From UBA822 sp965249775 (GTDB lineage Bacteria > Gemmatimonadota > Gemmatimonadetes > Longimicrobiales > Gaopeijiaceae), in the NCBI GenBank assembly GCA_965249775.1, contig OZ252253.1, positions 310,001-374,000 on the forward strand: a stretch of 64,000 nucleotides of DNA, written 5' to 3'. Shown here one piece after another: positions 50,323-59,736 of the stretch; position 1 is the stretch's first letter; each line of letters begins with the position of its first letter. The notes beneath the pieces are model-generated. The model worked only from the letters and a program-made list of their open reading frames with translations, did no database searches and was not told where the DNA came from. Made by a program: the position numbers and the translations under genes.

Positions 50323-51735
50323 CTAGTTGTCGTAATACAGGTAGAACTCGTGCGGATGCGGGCGCAGACGGAGCTCATCTACCTCATTCTCCGTCTTGTA
50401 GGAGATCCACTGCTCAATTAGGTCGTCGGTGAAGACGCCGCCGTTGGTCAGGAACGCATGGTCCTCACCGAGCGCTGCAAGAGCCTCCTCGAGTGAGCCC
50501 GGCGTGTGCTGCCACTCGGCGAGCTCGGCGGCCGACATGTCGTAGATGTCCCGGTCGAGTGGATCACCCGGATCCAGCTTGTTCTCGATGCCGTCGAGCG
50601 CCGCCATGAGCAGGGCCGAGAACATCAAGTAGCCGTTGGCTGTCGGATCGGGGCACCGGAACTCGAAGCGCTTCGCCTTCGGGCTCGAAGAGTACATCGG
50701 GATACGCACGGCCGCCGAGCGGTTTCGCTGCGAGTACGCCAGGTTGACCGGCGCCTCGAAGCCCGGCACCAGACGCCGATACGAGTTGCTCGTCGGTGCC
50801 GCGAATGCCAAAACGGCTCCGGCGTGCTTCAGGACCCCCGCGATCGCGTGCATGGCGAGCTCGCTCATGCCCGCATAGCCATCTCCAGCGAAGAGCGGGT
50901 TACCGTCCTTCCACAGCGACAGATGCGTATGCATCCCGCTCCCGTTGTCGTTGAACACCGGCTTCGGCATAAACGTCACCGTCTTGCCGGCGTTCTTCGC
51001 CACATTGCGGATGATGTACTTGTACCATGCGAATTGATCCGACATCTGCAGGAGCGGCGCGAACTCCATGTCGATCTCGGCCTGACCCGCGGTGCCCACC
51101 TCGTGGTGGTGCGCTTCCACGACGATCCCGATGTCGTTCAGTGCGTACACCATTTCGCCTCTGAGATCGTGATACGTGTCCGTTGGGCTCACCGGGAAGT
51201 AGCCACCTTTGTAGCTCGGCTTGTAGCCCAGGTTCGGCTCCTCGAAGCGCGCCGTGTTCCACGCGCCCTCCACCGAGTCGATCTCGTAGAAGCCGTGATG
51301 CTCGTTCTGCTCGTAGCGTACGGTGTCGAAGATGAAGAACTCCGGCTCCGGCCCGATGTAGCACGTGTCGGCTATGCCAGTCGAATTCAGGTATGCTTCG
51401 GCCTTGCGCGCGACATGCCTGGGGTCACGTGAGTAGTCCTCCTTCGTGATGGGGTCCACGATGTTGGCGATCACGCTCACCGTCGGCCGCTGGTAGAACG
51501 GATCGAGCACAGTCGTCGACGCATCCGGCACGGCCAGCATGTCTGACTGGTGGATGTCCTGCCAGCCCCGGATCGACGACCCGTCGAAGCCAACCCCGTC
51601 CTCGAACGTCCCTTCGTCCCAGGTGTCGATCGGGAACGAGCAGTGCTGCCACGAGCCCAGTAGGTCGGTGAACTTCAAATCCACCATCTTCGCGTCGTTC
51701 TTCTTGGCAAACTCAAAAAACTCTTTCGGTGTCAT
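50323..51735 (-). CDS. glnA: Glutamine synthetase, type I
   Basis: 470 residues from ATG 51,735 (MTPKEFFEFAKKNDAKMVDL). Conserved parts: FTDLLGSWQHCSFP, DGSSIRGWQDIHQSDMLAVP, IGPEPEFFIFD (metal Glu), EVGTAGQAEIDMEFAPLLQM, NGSGMHTHLSLW, GFEAPVNLAYSQRNRSAAVR, EFRCPDPTANGYL. RDIYDMSAAE matches the adenylylation-site Tyr of beta-type GSI. It joins ammonia and glutamate to glutamine with ATP. Monocistronic, ending in a strong hairpin. Longer upstream frame has no family residues. Confidence 0.96.
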   Translation of the reverse strand: MTPKEFFEFAKKNDAKMVDLKFTDLLGSWQHCSFPIDTWDEGTFEDGVGFDGSSIRGWQDIHQSDMLAVPDASTTVLDPFYQRPTVSVIANIVDPITKEDYSRDPRHVARKAEAYLNSTGIADTCYIGPEPEFFIFDTVRYEQNEHHGFYEIDSVEGAWNTARFEEPNLGYKPSYKGGYFPVSPTDTYHDLRGEMVYALNDIGIVVEAHHHEVGTAGQAEIDMEFAPLLQMSDQFAWYKYIIRNVAKNAGKTVTFMPKPVFNDNGSGMHTHLSLWKDGNPLFAGDGYAGMSELAMHAIAGVLKHAGAVLAFAAPTSNSYRRLVPGFEAPVNLAYSQRNRSAAVRIPMYSSSPKAKRFEFRCPDPTANGYLMFSALLMAALDGIENKLDPGDPLDRDIYDMSAAELAEWQHTPGSLEEALAALGEDHAFLTNGGVFTDDLIEQWISYKTENEVDELRLRPHPHEFYLYYDN

Positions 51736-52127
51736 GGTAGTGTTTGGCTGTAGGTGATCGTGCTTGGTTTCTTGTCGGTGCGGAGGGACGCTCCGGGTGT
51801 GGAGCGAGTACCCTGTCGCCGGCGGCAGAGTACAGCGGGATCGTACGTGGGGGCAAGAGGGCGGCAGGCGACGAATGGAGTGTTGCAATAGAAACATCCG
51901 GTTTGGTCGGAATAGAAATGTCCTCTGTGTACCCCCCCTCGGATTACGAGCGCGGCTACCCGACCGCCGTGCCGCAGATGTGCGAGTATTGCAAAGTACT
52001 ACAAATGAATCATTTACAACGTTGTATCTCATCATGGTTCTAGGATCTGCGCGGACCGAGGATGGTGCATCCCTTTCAGCCTTGAGACGAAGCTTGCACT
52101 CGGCGGCATAGGATTGCACCCTGTGGC
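51736..52127. other. Intergenic region upstream of glnA with IS21-like terminal repeats
   Basis: No gene supported in 392 bp. Contains AATAGAAACATCC (51,887-51,899) and AATAGAAATGTCC (51,911-51,923), an imperfect tandem pair like the multiple ends of IS21-family elements; no transposase is near. The glnA promoter must lie in its left part. Confidence 0.5.
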
Positions 52128-52376
52128 ATGGACTTGGACGATCTCGAATCGCTCGATACGTCTGACGGCGACCTGGATGCCGACCTCGACGACGTGGCCT
52201 CGGTCTCTTGCCCATACTGCGGGGAGGGGAGCGAGATGTCCGTCGATCCGGGCGGTGGCGCGCTCCAGGAGTATGTCGAAGACTGCGAGGTATGCTGCCA
52301 GCCCTGGCTCGTGCGCGTCAGGTTCGACGATGAAGGCCAGGCCTCCGTCTCGGTGGCGACGCTCGACGACGAGTAG
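52128..52376 (+). CDS. CPXCG cysteine-rich protein
   Basis: 82 residues: acidic N-terminus (DLDDLESLDTSDGDLDADLD), then SCPYCGEG, and EDCEVCCQPWLVRV: CPxCG and CxxCCxPW knuckles diagnostic for the family, probably zinc-binding. Function unknown. Precedes lspA by 87 bp on the same strand. Confidence 0.85.
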   Translation: MDLDDLESLDTSDGDLDADLDDVASVSCPYCGEGSEMSVDPGGGALQEYVEDCEVCCQPWLVRVRFDDEGQASVSVATLDDE

Positions 52377-52462
52377 CTAGGACCACCAGGCAGCAGCCGG
52401 CCCGGGGTCGTGTTAGATTCCCTCTCTGGAGTCCGTTACGCACCCAAGAGCTCGCCGAGCCT

Positions 52463-52990
52463 GTGAAAGAAAAGTCTGCCGTTTTCGCCACCATCATCCC
52501 ATTGGTGCTCCTCCTCGACCTCATCACCAAGCGTTGGGCTTTGACCGCCCTCGATGGAGGGAATCGGCTGGAGATTCTGGGCGGGTTCGTTCCGCTCTCC
52601 CTCGCCTATAACCGCGGCGCGGCCTTCGGGATCTCAGTCGGGGACGATTCACGTTGGTTCTTCATTCCGATCACGATTCTGGCGCTCACGCTGTTGCTCG
52701 TGCTTCTGAAACAGGCGGGGCCGCGGGATTGGCTCCGTTTGGCTTCCATTTCGATGGTTGTGGCCGGGGCTCTGGGGAATCTCTACGATCGGGTTCGTTG
52801 GGACCGAGGCGTCGTGGACTTCATCGGTCCGATCAACCTGGGTTTCATGGACTGGCCGATCTTCAACGTGGCCGACATGTCCATCACCTGCGGCGCGGTG
52901 CTCCTGGCGATTTCGTTTTGGGCGGAGGAGCGGCGGGAGCGTGCCGCAAGGGTGGTTCTGGAGGAAGGCGAACCCACCGCTACCGGCTGA
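52463..52990 (+). CDS. lspA: Lipoprotein signal peptidase
   Basis: 175 residues from GTG 52,463. Four membrane helices with the conserved boxes: LDLITKRWA, LAYNRGAAFGI, GALGNLYDRVRWDRGVVDFI and WPIFNVADMSI, which hold the catalytic Asp pair. Cleaves the signal of diacylated prolipoproteins in the inner membrane; several lipoproteins including the acylase at 46,941 would be substrates. Confidence 0.94.
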   Translation: MKEKSAVFATIIPLVLLLDLITKRWALTALDGGNRLEILGGFVPLSLAYNRGAAFGISVGDDSRWFFIPITILALTLLLVLLKQAGPRDWLRLASISMVVAGALGNLYDRVRWDRGVVDFIGPINLGFMDWPIFNVADMSITCGAVLLAISFWAEERRERAARVVLEEGEPTATG

Positions 52991-53185
52991 TCGGCCAGGC
53001 GCCCTCCCCGGCACCCGCTTTCGTTTTACCCTCGAGCCCGAAGGCAGCTCGGGGACCAGAACCGCCGCAGCTGACCCCAATGAAGCGGCCGGTCGGACGG
53101 TTGCCCCGAGGCACGATCGTGTACAATTTCACGGCCGCGTCCGAGGCGCCCTGCCTTCTGGAGCGATAGAACTGCCGGAGTATTC

Positions 53186-54250
53186 ATGACGGATTTCCTG
53201 AACAGCCAGTTCCTGGACAACACGGCGCAGGATTGGATCATCGCCGCAGTCCTGGCCCTGATCGTGTTCGTATTTGTCCGGGCCGTGATCAGCATCATCG
53301 TGAAGCGGTTGAACGCCATCGCGTCCAAGACCGAGACCGACGTCGACGATCTGATCACCGAGCTCCTGGACAAGACCAAGTTCCTCTTCGTGGCTCTGCT
53401 GGCGCTCTATGCGGGTTCCTTCGTCCTCACGTTGCCCCCGGGGGTCGACAACCTCTTGTCGACTGTTCTGGTGCTCGGCCTCCTGGCCCAGGGGGCGTTT
53501 TGGGCCAACGGGCTCGTCAACTACATGCTCGGAAGTTGGGCTCGACAGAAGTTCGAGGGCGACCCCACGATTTCTACGGCGCTCGGCTCAGTCGGCTTCC
53601 TCATTCGGTTCGCCGTCGGGGCCACGTTCGCCATGCTGGCCCTGGCCAACCTGGATATCGACATCGGGCCTCTGATCGCTTCCTTGGGGATCGGCGGTGT
53701 GGCTATGGCACTGGCGCTCCAAGGTGTCCTGGGCGACCTCTTCGCGTCCCTCTCGATCATCTTCGACAAGCCGTTCGCGGTCGGCGACTCGATCCAGGTG
53801 GGGGATTTGTCGGGCACGGTTGAGCACGTCGGCCTCAAGAGTACGCGAGTTCGGGCCGTGACCGGAGAGCAGCTCGTGTTCTCCAACGGTGACCTTCTCG
53901 GCAGTCGGATTCGGAATTACCAGCGTCGGGAGGAGCGCCGGTGCGCCTTCACACTCGGCGTGACCTACGACACATCTTCCGAGAAACTCGAGCGGATCCC
54001 TAGTTTGATTCAAGAGATCATCCAGTCGCAGGAGAATGCTCGCTTCGACCGATCATTCTTTATGACCTTCGGGGACTCGGCGCTCAACTTCGAGTCGGTG
54101 TACTACATCCTGGTTCCGGACTTCAAGACCTATGGCGAGACCCACCACGCGATCAACCTCGAGATCTTCAGACGGTTCGGCGAGGAGGGAATCGAATTCG
54201 CTTATCCGACTCAGACGGTCTACTTCGAAGGGGTAGGTCCGGCGGCCTAG
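53186..54250 (+). CDS. Small-conductance mechanosensitive channel (MscS family)
   Basis: 354 residues with three to five membrane helices (WIIAAVLALIVFVFVRAVIS; LFVALLALYAGSFVLTLP; ALALQGVLGDLFASLSIIFD). GIGGVAMALALQGVLGDLFA is the pore-lining TM3 and PFAVGDSIQVGDLSGTVEHV, STRVRAVTGEQLVFSNGDLL the beta domain. Releases solutes on hypo-osmotic shock. Its TAG overlaps the stop of the convergent CBS gene. Confidence 0.88.
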   Translation: MTDFLNSQFLDNTAQDWIIAAVLALIVFVFVRAVISIIVKRLNAIASKTETDVDDLITELLDKTKFLFVALLALYAGSFVLTLPPGVDNLLSTVLVLGLLAQGAFWANGLVNYMLGSWARQKFEGDPTISTALGSVGFLIRFAVGATFAMLALANLDIDIGPLIASLGIGGVAMALALQGVLGDLFASLSIIFDKPFAVGDSIQVGDLSGTVEHVGLKSTRVRAVTGEQLVFSNGDLLGSRIRNYQRREERRCAFTLGVTYDTSSEKLERIPSLIQEIIQSQENARFDRSFFMTFGDSALNFESVYYILVPDFKTYGETHHAINLEIFRRFGEEGIEFAYPTQTVYFEGVGPAA

Positions 54251-55491
54251 GGTGATACGGCCTCGTCCGCCAAGGGCGGATCGCGAACCAGAATGACGTA
54301 CTCGACACGTCTGCCTCTCATCTGGGAAATGCGGAGGCGTGCGTTTTCGATCTCCACGATGTCGCCGACCCGCCCGATCCGGTTCAGCTCTCCGAAGACG
54401 TAGCCACCAAGGGTGTCGTGGGGCTCCTCTGAAACGGATAGGTCCAATCGGTCGTTCACCTCTCGTACGGCGACCCCCCCCCAGATACGCACCGTCCCAT
54501 CGTCCAGATCCTCGAAGCTCAGCGGCTCATCCTCTTCGTGTTCGTCCTGGATCTCTCCGACGATTTCTTCGATGAGGTCCTCGAGGGTAACGAGCCCAGC
54601 CGTCCCCCCGAACTCGTCGATGACGATCGCCATCTTTGCCCTCTGGACTCGCATTTCCGGGATCAGATCCTCCACCAGCTTGGTCGTCGGCAGGAACTGA
54701 ACGGGCCGCAAGATTTGGGAGATCTCCGTGGCGCCGTCCCGGTGCGCTCTCCAAAGGTCCCGGGCGAGCAGCAGCCCTTCGATCTTGTCGATCGACTCCG
54801 AGTACACCGGGAGGCGGAGATGCCCTTCGTCCAGCATGATCTCGATGGCTTCCACAACCGAGGACTCCAAGGGGATCGCTACCATGTCGGTCCGGGGCGT
54901 CATCACCTCGCCCACGGTGACTTCGCCGAGCCGGATCACGTTGGTCACGACCTGCCACTCGTCCTCGTCGATGGTACCCTCGCTGTACCCGATCTGGGCG
55001 AGCACCTCGAGCTCGGCTCGGCTGACCGTAGAGCCCTTCTTACCGCGTAGGAGTCGGCTGAACAGGTTGAGTGGGATCAGGATCGGCTTCATGAGGATCA
55101 CCATCCACCGCAACAGGTGGGCGGCCGGCTTGCCCAGCCGCTGCCAGAACGTGGCGCCGACCGTCTTCGGGATGATCTCCGAAAACACCAGGATGACCAA
55201 TGTGAGCACGCCGGTGAATACGCCGATCAACGCTTCGCCGAACACGATGGCGGCTTGCCATCCTCCGAGCGTGGCGCCCACCGTGTGGGCGATCGTGTTG
55301 AGCGTGAGGATCGCGGCGATCGGCTCGTCGATCTTCTGCTTCATGACATGTAGATAGTCGCCGGCCTTCAATCCCTCGTCCTTCAACAACTCGACATACG
55401 AGTGCGTGACGGACAGCAGGACGGCCTCCAAAATGGAGCAGAGGAAGGAGATGGAAAGAGATATTCCGAGGATCCAGAGCAGTAATGCCAT
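54247..55491 (-). CDS. DUF21/CNNM-type membrane protein with CBS and CorC domains
   Basis: 414 residues from ATG 55,491 (a start 27 nt earlier is possible). DUF21 membrane part (LGISLSISFLCSILEAVLLS; AAILTLNTIAHTVGATLGGW; ILVFSEIIPKTVGATF), paired CBS domains (VGEVMTPRTDMVAIP; LRLPVYSESIDKIEGLLLAR; VIDEFGGTAGLVTLEDLIEE) and a C-terminal CorC/HlyC domain (DTLGGYVFGELNRIGRVGD). Likely magnesium or cobalt transport-linked. Often called hemolysin, though that activity is unproven for this class. Confidence 0.9.
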   Translation of the reverse strand: MALLLWILGISLSISFLCSILEAVLLSVTHSYVELLKDEGLKAGDYLHVMKQKIDEPIAAILTLNTIAHTVGATLGGWQAAIVFGEALIGVFTGVLTLVILVFSEIIPKTVGATFWQRLGKPAAHLLRWMVILMKPILIPLNLFSRLLRGKKGSTVSRAELEVLAQIGYSEGTIDEDEWQVVTNVIRLGEVTVGEVMTPRTDMVAIPLESSVVEAIEIMLDEGHLRLPVYSESIDKIEGLLLARDLWRAHRDGATEISQILRPVQFLPTTKLVEDLIPEMRVQRAKMAIVIDEFGGTAGLVTLEDLIEEIVGEIQDEHEEDEPLSFEDLDDGTVRIWGGVAVREVNDRLDLSVSEEPHDTLGGYVFGELNRIGRVGDIVEIENARLRISQMRGRRVEYVILVRDPPLADEAVSP

Positions 55492-55674
55492 ATACTGTGA
55501 GTATCGGAGTGTTTGCACCTCGAAGACAAGGGGTGCGCCTGGTCGGCGTGTTGATCTTCTTTCGCGCGACGCTGAGCGTGGGCTCCGACGCCGTCAAATG
55601 TTTGATTATTGGGAGCGCCAAACGCATGACCAAAACATGAGTTGAGCCTCCCCGAAGGATGTGATGAACCACGA

Positions 55675-56466
55675 ATGACCCAAGATATGAGTGTAGAGCC
55701 CACGGAAGACGGAGAGCTGATTCCTAGCAATGAAGAGGAGTCGGCCGATTTGGATTCAGCCCGCCTAGAGGCCGAGGAAGTCAACGGGTCGAAGATCGAG
55801 TTTCTCGACCGTATGAGCCACGAGCTGCGTACACCTCTCAATTCTGTTCTAGGCTTCACCAACGTTCTGCTCAAGAACAGAGACCTCGACTCGAGCCCCA
55901 AAGAGCTCGACTACCTTCAGCGCATCCGACTCAACGGGATGCATCTGCTGGACCTGATCAACTCCCTCCTTGATCTGAACCGGATCGAGAAAGGCGAGAT
56001 GACGGTCAACCCTCAGGATATAGACCTGGGGTCCTTGATCGAGGGGACGGTGGACCACCTAGAGAGCTGGGGCCTGAAGGACGAGGTAAAGGCCCACATC
56101 GTGGTTCCTTCAGACCTCGACCCCATTCGTGCGGACGAGTCGCGGCTTCGTCAGGTCCTGCTCAATCTGCTGGGGAACGCCGTCAAGTTCACGGACGAGG
56201 GCTCGATCACCGTTCGTGTCGACGCGGACGGGCGCACGGTCCGACGGATTCAGGTGGAGGATACGGGGGCCGGCATCCCGCCAGACCGAATGAAGAGAAT
56301 CTTCATGGCCTTCGAGCAGGGGGACGGGGCGAAGACACGTGCCCAGCAGGGCTCGGGCTTGGGATTGGCCATTTCCCGTGCACTGTGTGAGATGATGGGG
56401 ATGGAGCTGTCGGTGGAGAGCGCAGTGGGGAAGGGCTCGACGTTCACAATCACCCTGGGAGAGTGA
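55675..56466 (+). CDS. Sensor histidine kinase
   Basis: 263 residues from ATG 55,675. No membrane or sensor domain is visible: after a 38-residue acidic start come the H-box MSHELRTPLNSVLGF (His48), N-box RQVLLNLLGNAVKFTD, G1 EDTGAGIPPDRM, F-box IFMAFEQGDGAKTRAQQGSG and G2 GLGLAI. Soluble kinase that should depend on another protein for its signal. No response regulator is adjacent, so an orphan or part of a hybrid system. Confidence 0.9.
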   Translation: MTQDMSVEPTEDGELIPSNEEESADLDSARLEAEEVNGSKIEFLDRMSHELRTPLNSVLGFTNVLLKNRDLDSSPKELDYLQRIRLNGMHLLDLINSLLDLNRIEKGEMTVNPQDIDLGSLIEGTVDHLESWGLKDEVKAHIVVPSDLDPIRADESRLRQVLLNLLGNAVKFTDEGSITVRVDADGRTVRRIQVEDTGAGIPPDRMKRIFMAFEQGDGAKTRAQQGSGLGLAISRALCEMMGMELSVESAVGKGSTFTITLGE

Positions 56467-56475
56467 TCAGCCTCT

Positions 56476-59400
56476 TCACACCACCTCGCTGACCACTCCC
56501 GCCCCGAGAAACACCAACTTCCCGTCAACAGCGTCCTCGGCGAGCCCGTATTGCTTGCGGATCAAACTGCGGTACGCTGAAATCTGCGGTTTGTAATGCT
56601 CCGTTCGGGCGCTGAGCGTTGCCTCGTCTCCGGCTTCGATGGTATCCGTCTTGAAGTCTAGAATCTCAGCTTGAACGACGCGGCCGTCACGCTGGATCAG
56701 GACCAAACGGTCGATGAACCCCTCCTGAATCTCGTCCGCCGCTCTGCGGACGAAGGGGAGCTCGTTTTCCACGCGCACCATCGTGTCCGCCTCTGACGGA
56801 AGGGCCTCTCGGCTCAACGCGCTCCGGATGGGCTCGGCCCGCAGCCAACCGCGGAACTCCCCGATCAACGCTGCTACTTCGTCACTGGGCATCCCGGGCG
56901 CTTTCTTGCGAGCGATCGCAGTGAGCTCGTCGTCGTCGCCTATCCCATCCTCGATCCACTCGATTTCCTCGCACCAGGCGTGCACCACCTCTCCCCGCCG
57001 GAGGGCGGAGGCCGCATCGAGGCGAAGGGCAAACGACAGGTCCACCCGGGTCCCGCCCGCGAGGCTCGCCGGGCTGCGCCGGGCCAGGTTGCGACCGGGT
57101 CCGGAGGGGGACGGGCGGAAGAGCGGCGCGCTTGGGTCGGCTTCCTTCGGGGGTCTCTCGTCATCCATCGGTTCGGCCGCCCGCTCCGCCGCCCTCTCCG
57201 ACTCCTCCCACCCCTCCGACCCCTCCGACTCCTCCGACCCCTCTTTCGCCCCCTCCGACCGATCGAACCACAGGGGATCTCCCCGCTCCAACAATACTCC
57301 TGTATCGGCGGCTTTCGCGTCATCCAACTTCAGCGCTTCACGCACCAACCCAGCCCCGTTCTTCTTGGTGCCGCCCTCCGGGGGAAGGACCAGGTGAAGC
57401 GCATGCTTGGCTCGAGTAAGAGCCACGTAGAGAACGCTGAGCCCGTCTCGCAGGTCGGCGGACCGCAGCTCCCGATCCGCGGCTTCGGCTGCGGGAAATA
57501 GCGCCAGTTTCTCCTTGGACATGCCTGGGTACACCCTCACCACCCGGCCTGTGTCCGGGTCACGCTCCGGGATGAGAGCCTCTCCTCTATCGGGTGCCAG
57601 GGAGACGTACAGCTCCGGTAGGACGACCGCGTCGAACTCCAGCCCCTTCGATTGATGGACGGTCATTACCTGCACTCGGGCGGAGGACGGATCCTCTACG
57701 GACTCGCGCGCCACGTATCGGGTGAAGTCGGTAGGCCGAAGTGTCGCATGCTCGTCCCATCGGTGGCCCAGCTCCACGAGCTGAAGTAGTCGCTGCACCT
57801 GCCTGGCGTCGCACCGGGGAGCCAGGTCATGAACCCACTTGCCAAGGGTCGGGCCATAGCCTTCCGCGAGGAGTTGGATCCGGATGTGGGACGCGAGGGC
57901 ACGCGCTGCTCCCGCATCCTCCCTGTCCCGGAGCCCGACCACCTCGCCTATGGGCGTTAGCGCCACGTGGTAGAGGGCCGAGCGATCGCTCGGATGATCG
58001 GCCAGTCGAAGGAGAGAAAGTATTGCGTTAGCCGGCGCCGTATCGGTCAGGTACGACTCGCCCTCTCCGCTGGCCCGAACGCCAACGGCCCGAAGCTCGT
58101 CCATGAGGTAGCCCACCACCCTGTTTCGGCAGGCCAGAACACCGATACTTCTATCGGGGATCTGCTCATGCAGTCGCTTCACGACCTCTGCGGCCCGGCG
58201 GAGGAGGTTGGGCCGGATCGCGGCCCTGCCGCTGTCGCGGGGAGCTAGATGCACACACACGTGGCCTGGGAGATCGCGGGCGGCCGTAAGCTCCGTGAAA
58301 TCCTCCATCCAGGCCGACGCGACGCGTGGGCCCACATCGATGCCTGAGAGGGCAGGGTTGGTGGGAAGACCGCCGAAGATGTCGCCCACAAGGTCGAGTA
58401 TCACTGGGCTCGACCGCCACGACGTGTCCATGGCGGCCCCGGTCAGCCCATAGGCCTCGCCGACCTGGTGCACGAGCTCGGGGCGCGCGCCTCGCCAGCC
58501 ATAGATGGACTGCTTGGGGTCCGCCACGATGACCCCAGCGCGCTCGTCGAGGTGCCCGGATAGCAATTCGTGGGCAAGCGGCTCCAGGGCCCGCCACTGC
58601 TCCAAGGAAGTGTCCTGGAACTCGTCGAGCAGGAGGTGCCGAACCCGCTGGTCGAGGCGGTAGCTCAAGTCGTCCCGGCTCCCAGTCGGGTCGGGTGAGC
58701 TCAACAGGTAGGTGACGTCGTCGAATCTGTACGCCCCGACACGGCGCTGGGCACTCTCGAACGCGGTTTCCAGGAGCTCGGCGAGGCGACCCAGTGCCCG
58801 AGCCTCGCGGCGTAGCTTGAGAGCGAGATCGATTCGCGCTAGCCTGATCGCCTCGTGAAGGACCTCGACGAACTCCGGAGGGATGGGCCTGCTGGCAAAC
58901 GAGTCTTCCTCGGCCAGGACCTTGGCGCCGATCCCTGTTGCGAAGGCGGTATCCCAGTCCAGCTTCGAGATGGCGCGAGAGGCGGTGTCCCTGGCCGAGG
59001 CCCATAGCTTCATGGGATCTCCGCGCTGGGTCGAGGGGACCTCGAGCCCGCGCAGACGCGTGGCCAGTGCCTGCGCGCTCTCTCGGAGGGACTCTGGAGA
59101 AAGCTGCTCGGTCACGCCGAATTCTGCGCTCCAGGGATCAGCTGCCCTCGGGTCCAACTGCCGACGGATGGCCAGGAGCGAATCAACCTTCTCTAGAAGA
59201 GCCGTGTGGACCTGCCGATCGGCATCGTCTCGGTTGAGCATGCGGAGCAGCTCCACCAACTGCGCCCTGTCGGCCTGGGCCAAGGCGACCCGAACCGCCT
59301 CCGTACGAATACGGTCTTGGGTCGCTTCGTCGGCGATGGTCCATCTTGGTGTAAGCCCCAGTTCCTGGAAGAAAGCCCGAGCCACTCGGACGAAGAACGC

Positions 59401-59736
59401 GTCCAGAGTGCCGACGTTCATCTGGTGCAGGTCGGTGAGCAATCGGGCGAGTAGTCTCCGGCACTCCTCCGGTCGCGTGAGACTCGGGTGGGCGTCTCTG
59501 CCCAGTTCCCGGGCCTTCTCCGGATCCGACGCGCCTTCCGCGAGGCGCACGAGTAACCGTTCCAGGATCTCACCCGCCGCCTTCCGGGTGAAGGTAGTGG
59601 CCAGCACTTCGCCCGCCGGCGCCCCCATCGCCAAGAGGCCCAGGATGCGGCTGGAGAGGTGATATGTCTTACCCGATCCGGCCGAGGCCAGCACCAACTC
59701 CCGGGGAGGAGCCTGGAAGCTGGGAGACGTGCTCAT
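56476..59736 (-). CDS. addA: AddA/RecB-like helicase-nuclease
   Basis: 1086 residues. Walker A LASAGSGKTYHL, then VLATTFTRKAAGEILERLLV (Ia), LLLDEFQDTSLEQWRAL (II), VGDPKQS-like VIVADPKQSIYGWRGARPEL (III), QVMTVHQSKGLEFDAVVLPE and LYVALTRAKHALHL (V-VI) make it a UvrD-type helicase. The C-terminus AEILDFKTDTIEAG is the RecB-type nuclease motif. Works with AddB in resecting double-strand breaks. Start GTG/ATG 59,736 overlaps the upstream addB stop (ATGA). Confidence 0.92.
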   Translation of the reverse strand: MSTSPSFQAPPRELVLASAGSGKTYHLSSRILGLLAMGAPAGEVLATTFTRKAAGEILERLLVRLAEGASDPEKARELGRDAHPSLTRPEECRRLLARLLTDLHQMNVGTLDAFFVRVARAFFQELGLTPRWTIADEATQDRIRTEAVRVALAQADRAQLVELLRMLNRDDADRQVHTALLEKVDSLLAIRRQLDPRAADPWSAEFGVTEQLSPESLRESAQALATRLRGLEVPSTQRGDPMKLWASARDTASRAISKLDWDTAFATGIGAKVLAEEDSFASRPIPPEFVEVLHEAIRLARIDLALKLRREARALGRLAELLETAFESAQRRVGAYRFDDVTYLLSSPDPTGSRDDLSYRLDQRVRHLLLDEFQDTSLEQWRALEPLAHELLSGHLDERAGVIVADPKQSIYGWRGARPELVHQVGEAYGLTGAAMDTSWRSSPVILDLVGDIFGGLPTNPALSGIDVGPRVASAWMEDFTELTAARDLPGHVCVHLAPRDSGRAAIRPNLLRRAAEVVKRLHEQIPDRSIGVLACRNRVVGYLMDELRAVGVRASGEGESYLTDTAPANAILSLLRLADHPSDRSALYHVALTPIGEVVGLRDREDAGAARALASHIRIQLLAEGYGPTLGKWVHDLAPRCDARQVQRLLQLVELGHRWDEHATLRPTDFTRYVARESVEDPSSARVQVMTVHQSKGLEFDAVVLPELYVSLAPDRGEALIPERDPDTGRVVRVYPGMSKEKLALFPAAEAADRELRSADLRDGLSVLYVALTRAKHALHLVLPPEGGTKKNGAGLVREALKLDDAKAADTGVLLERGDPLWFDRSEGAKEGSEESEGSEGWEESERAAERAAEPMDDERPPKEADPSAPLFRPSPSGPGRNLARRSPASLAGGTRVDLSFALRLDAASALRRGEVVHAWCEEIEWIEDGIGDDDELTAIARKKAPGMPSDEVAALIGEFRGWLRAEPIRSALSREALPSEADTMVRVENELPFVRRAADEIQEGFIDRLVLIQRDGRVVQAEILDFKTDTIEAGDEATLSARTEHYKPQISAYRSLIRKQYGLAEDAVDGKLVFLGAGVVSEVV

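Noticed and set aside
50323..52215. N-terminal extension of glutamine synthetase
   Set aside because: The 160 extra residues are arginine-rich noise; family alignment begins at MTPKEFFEF.
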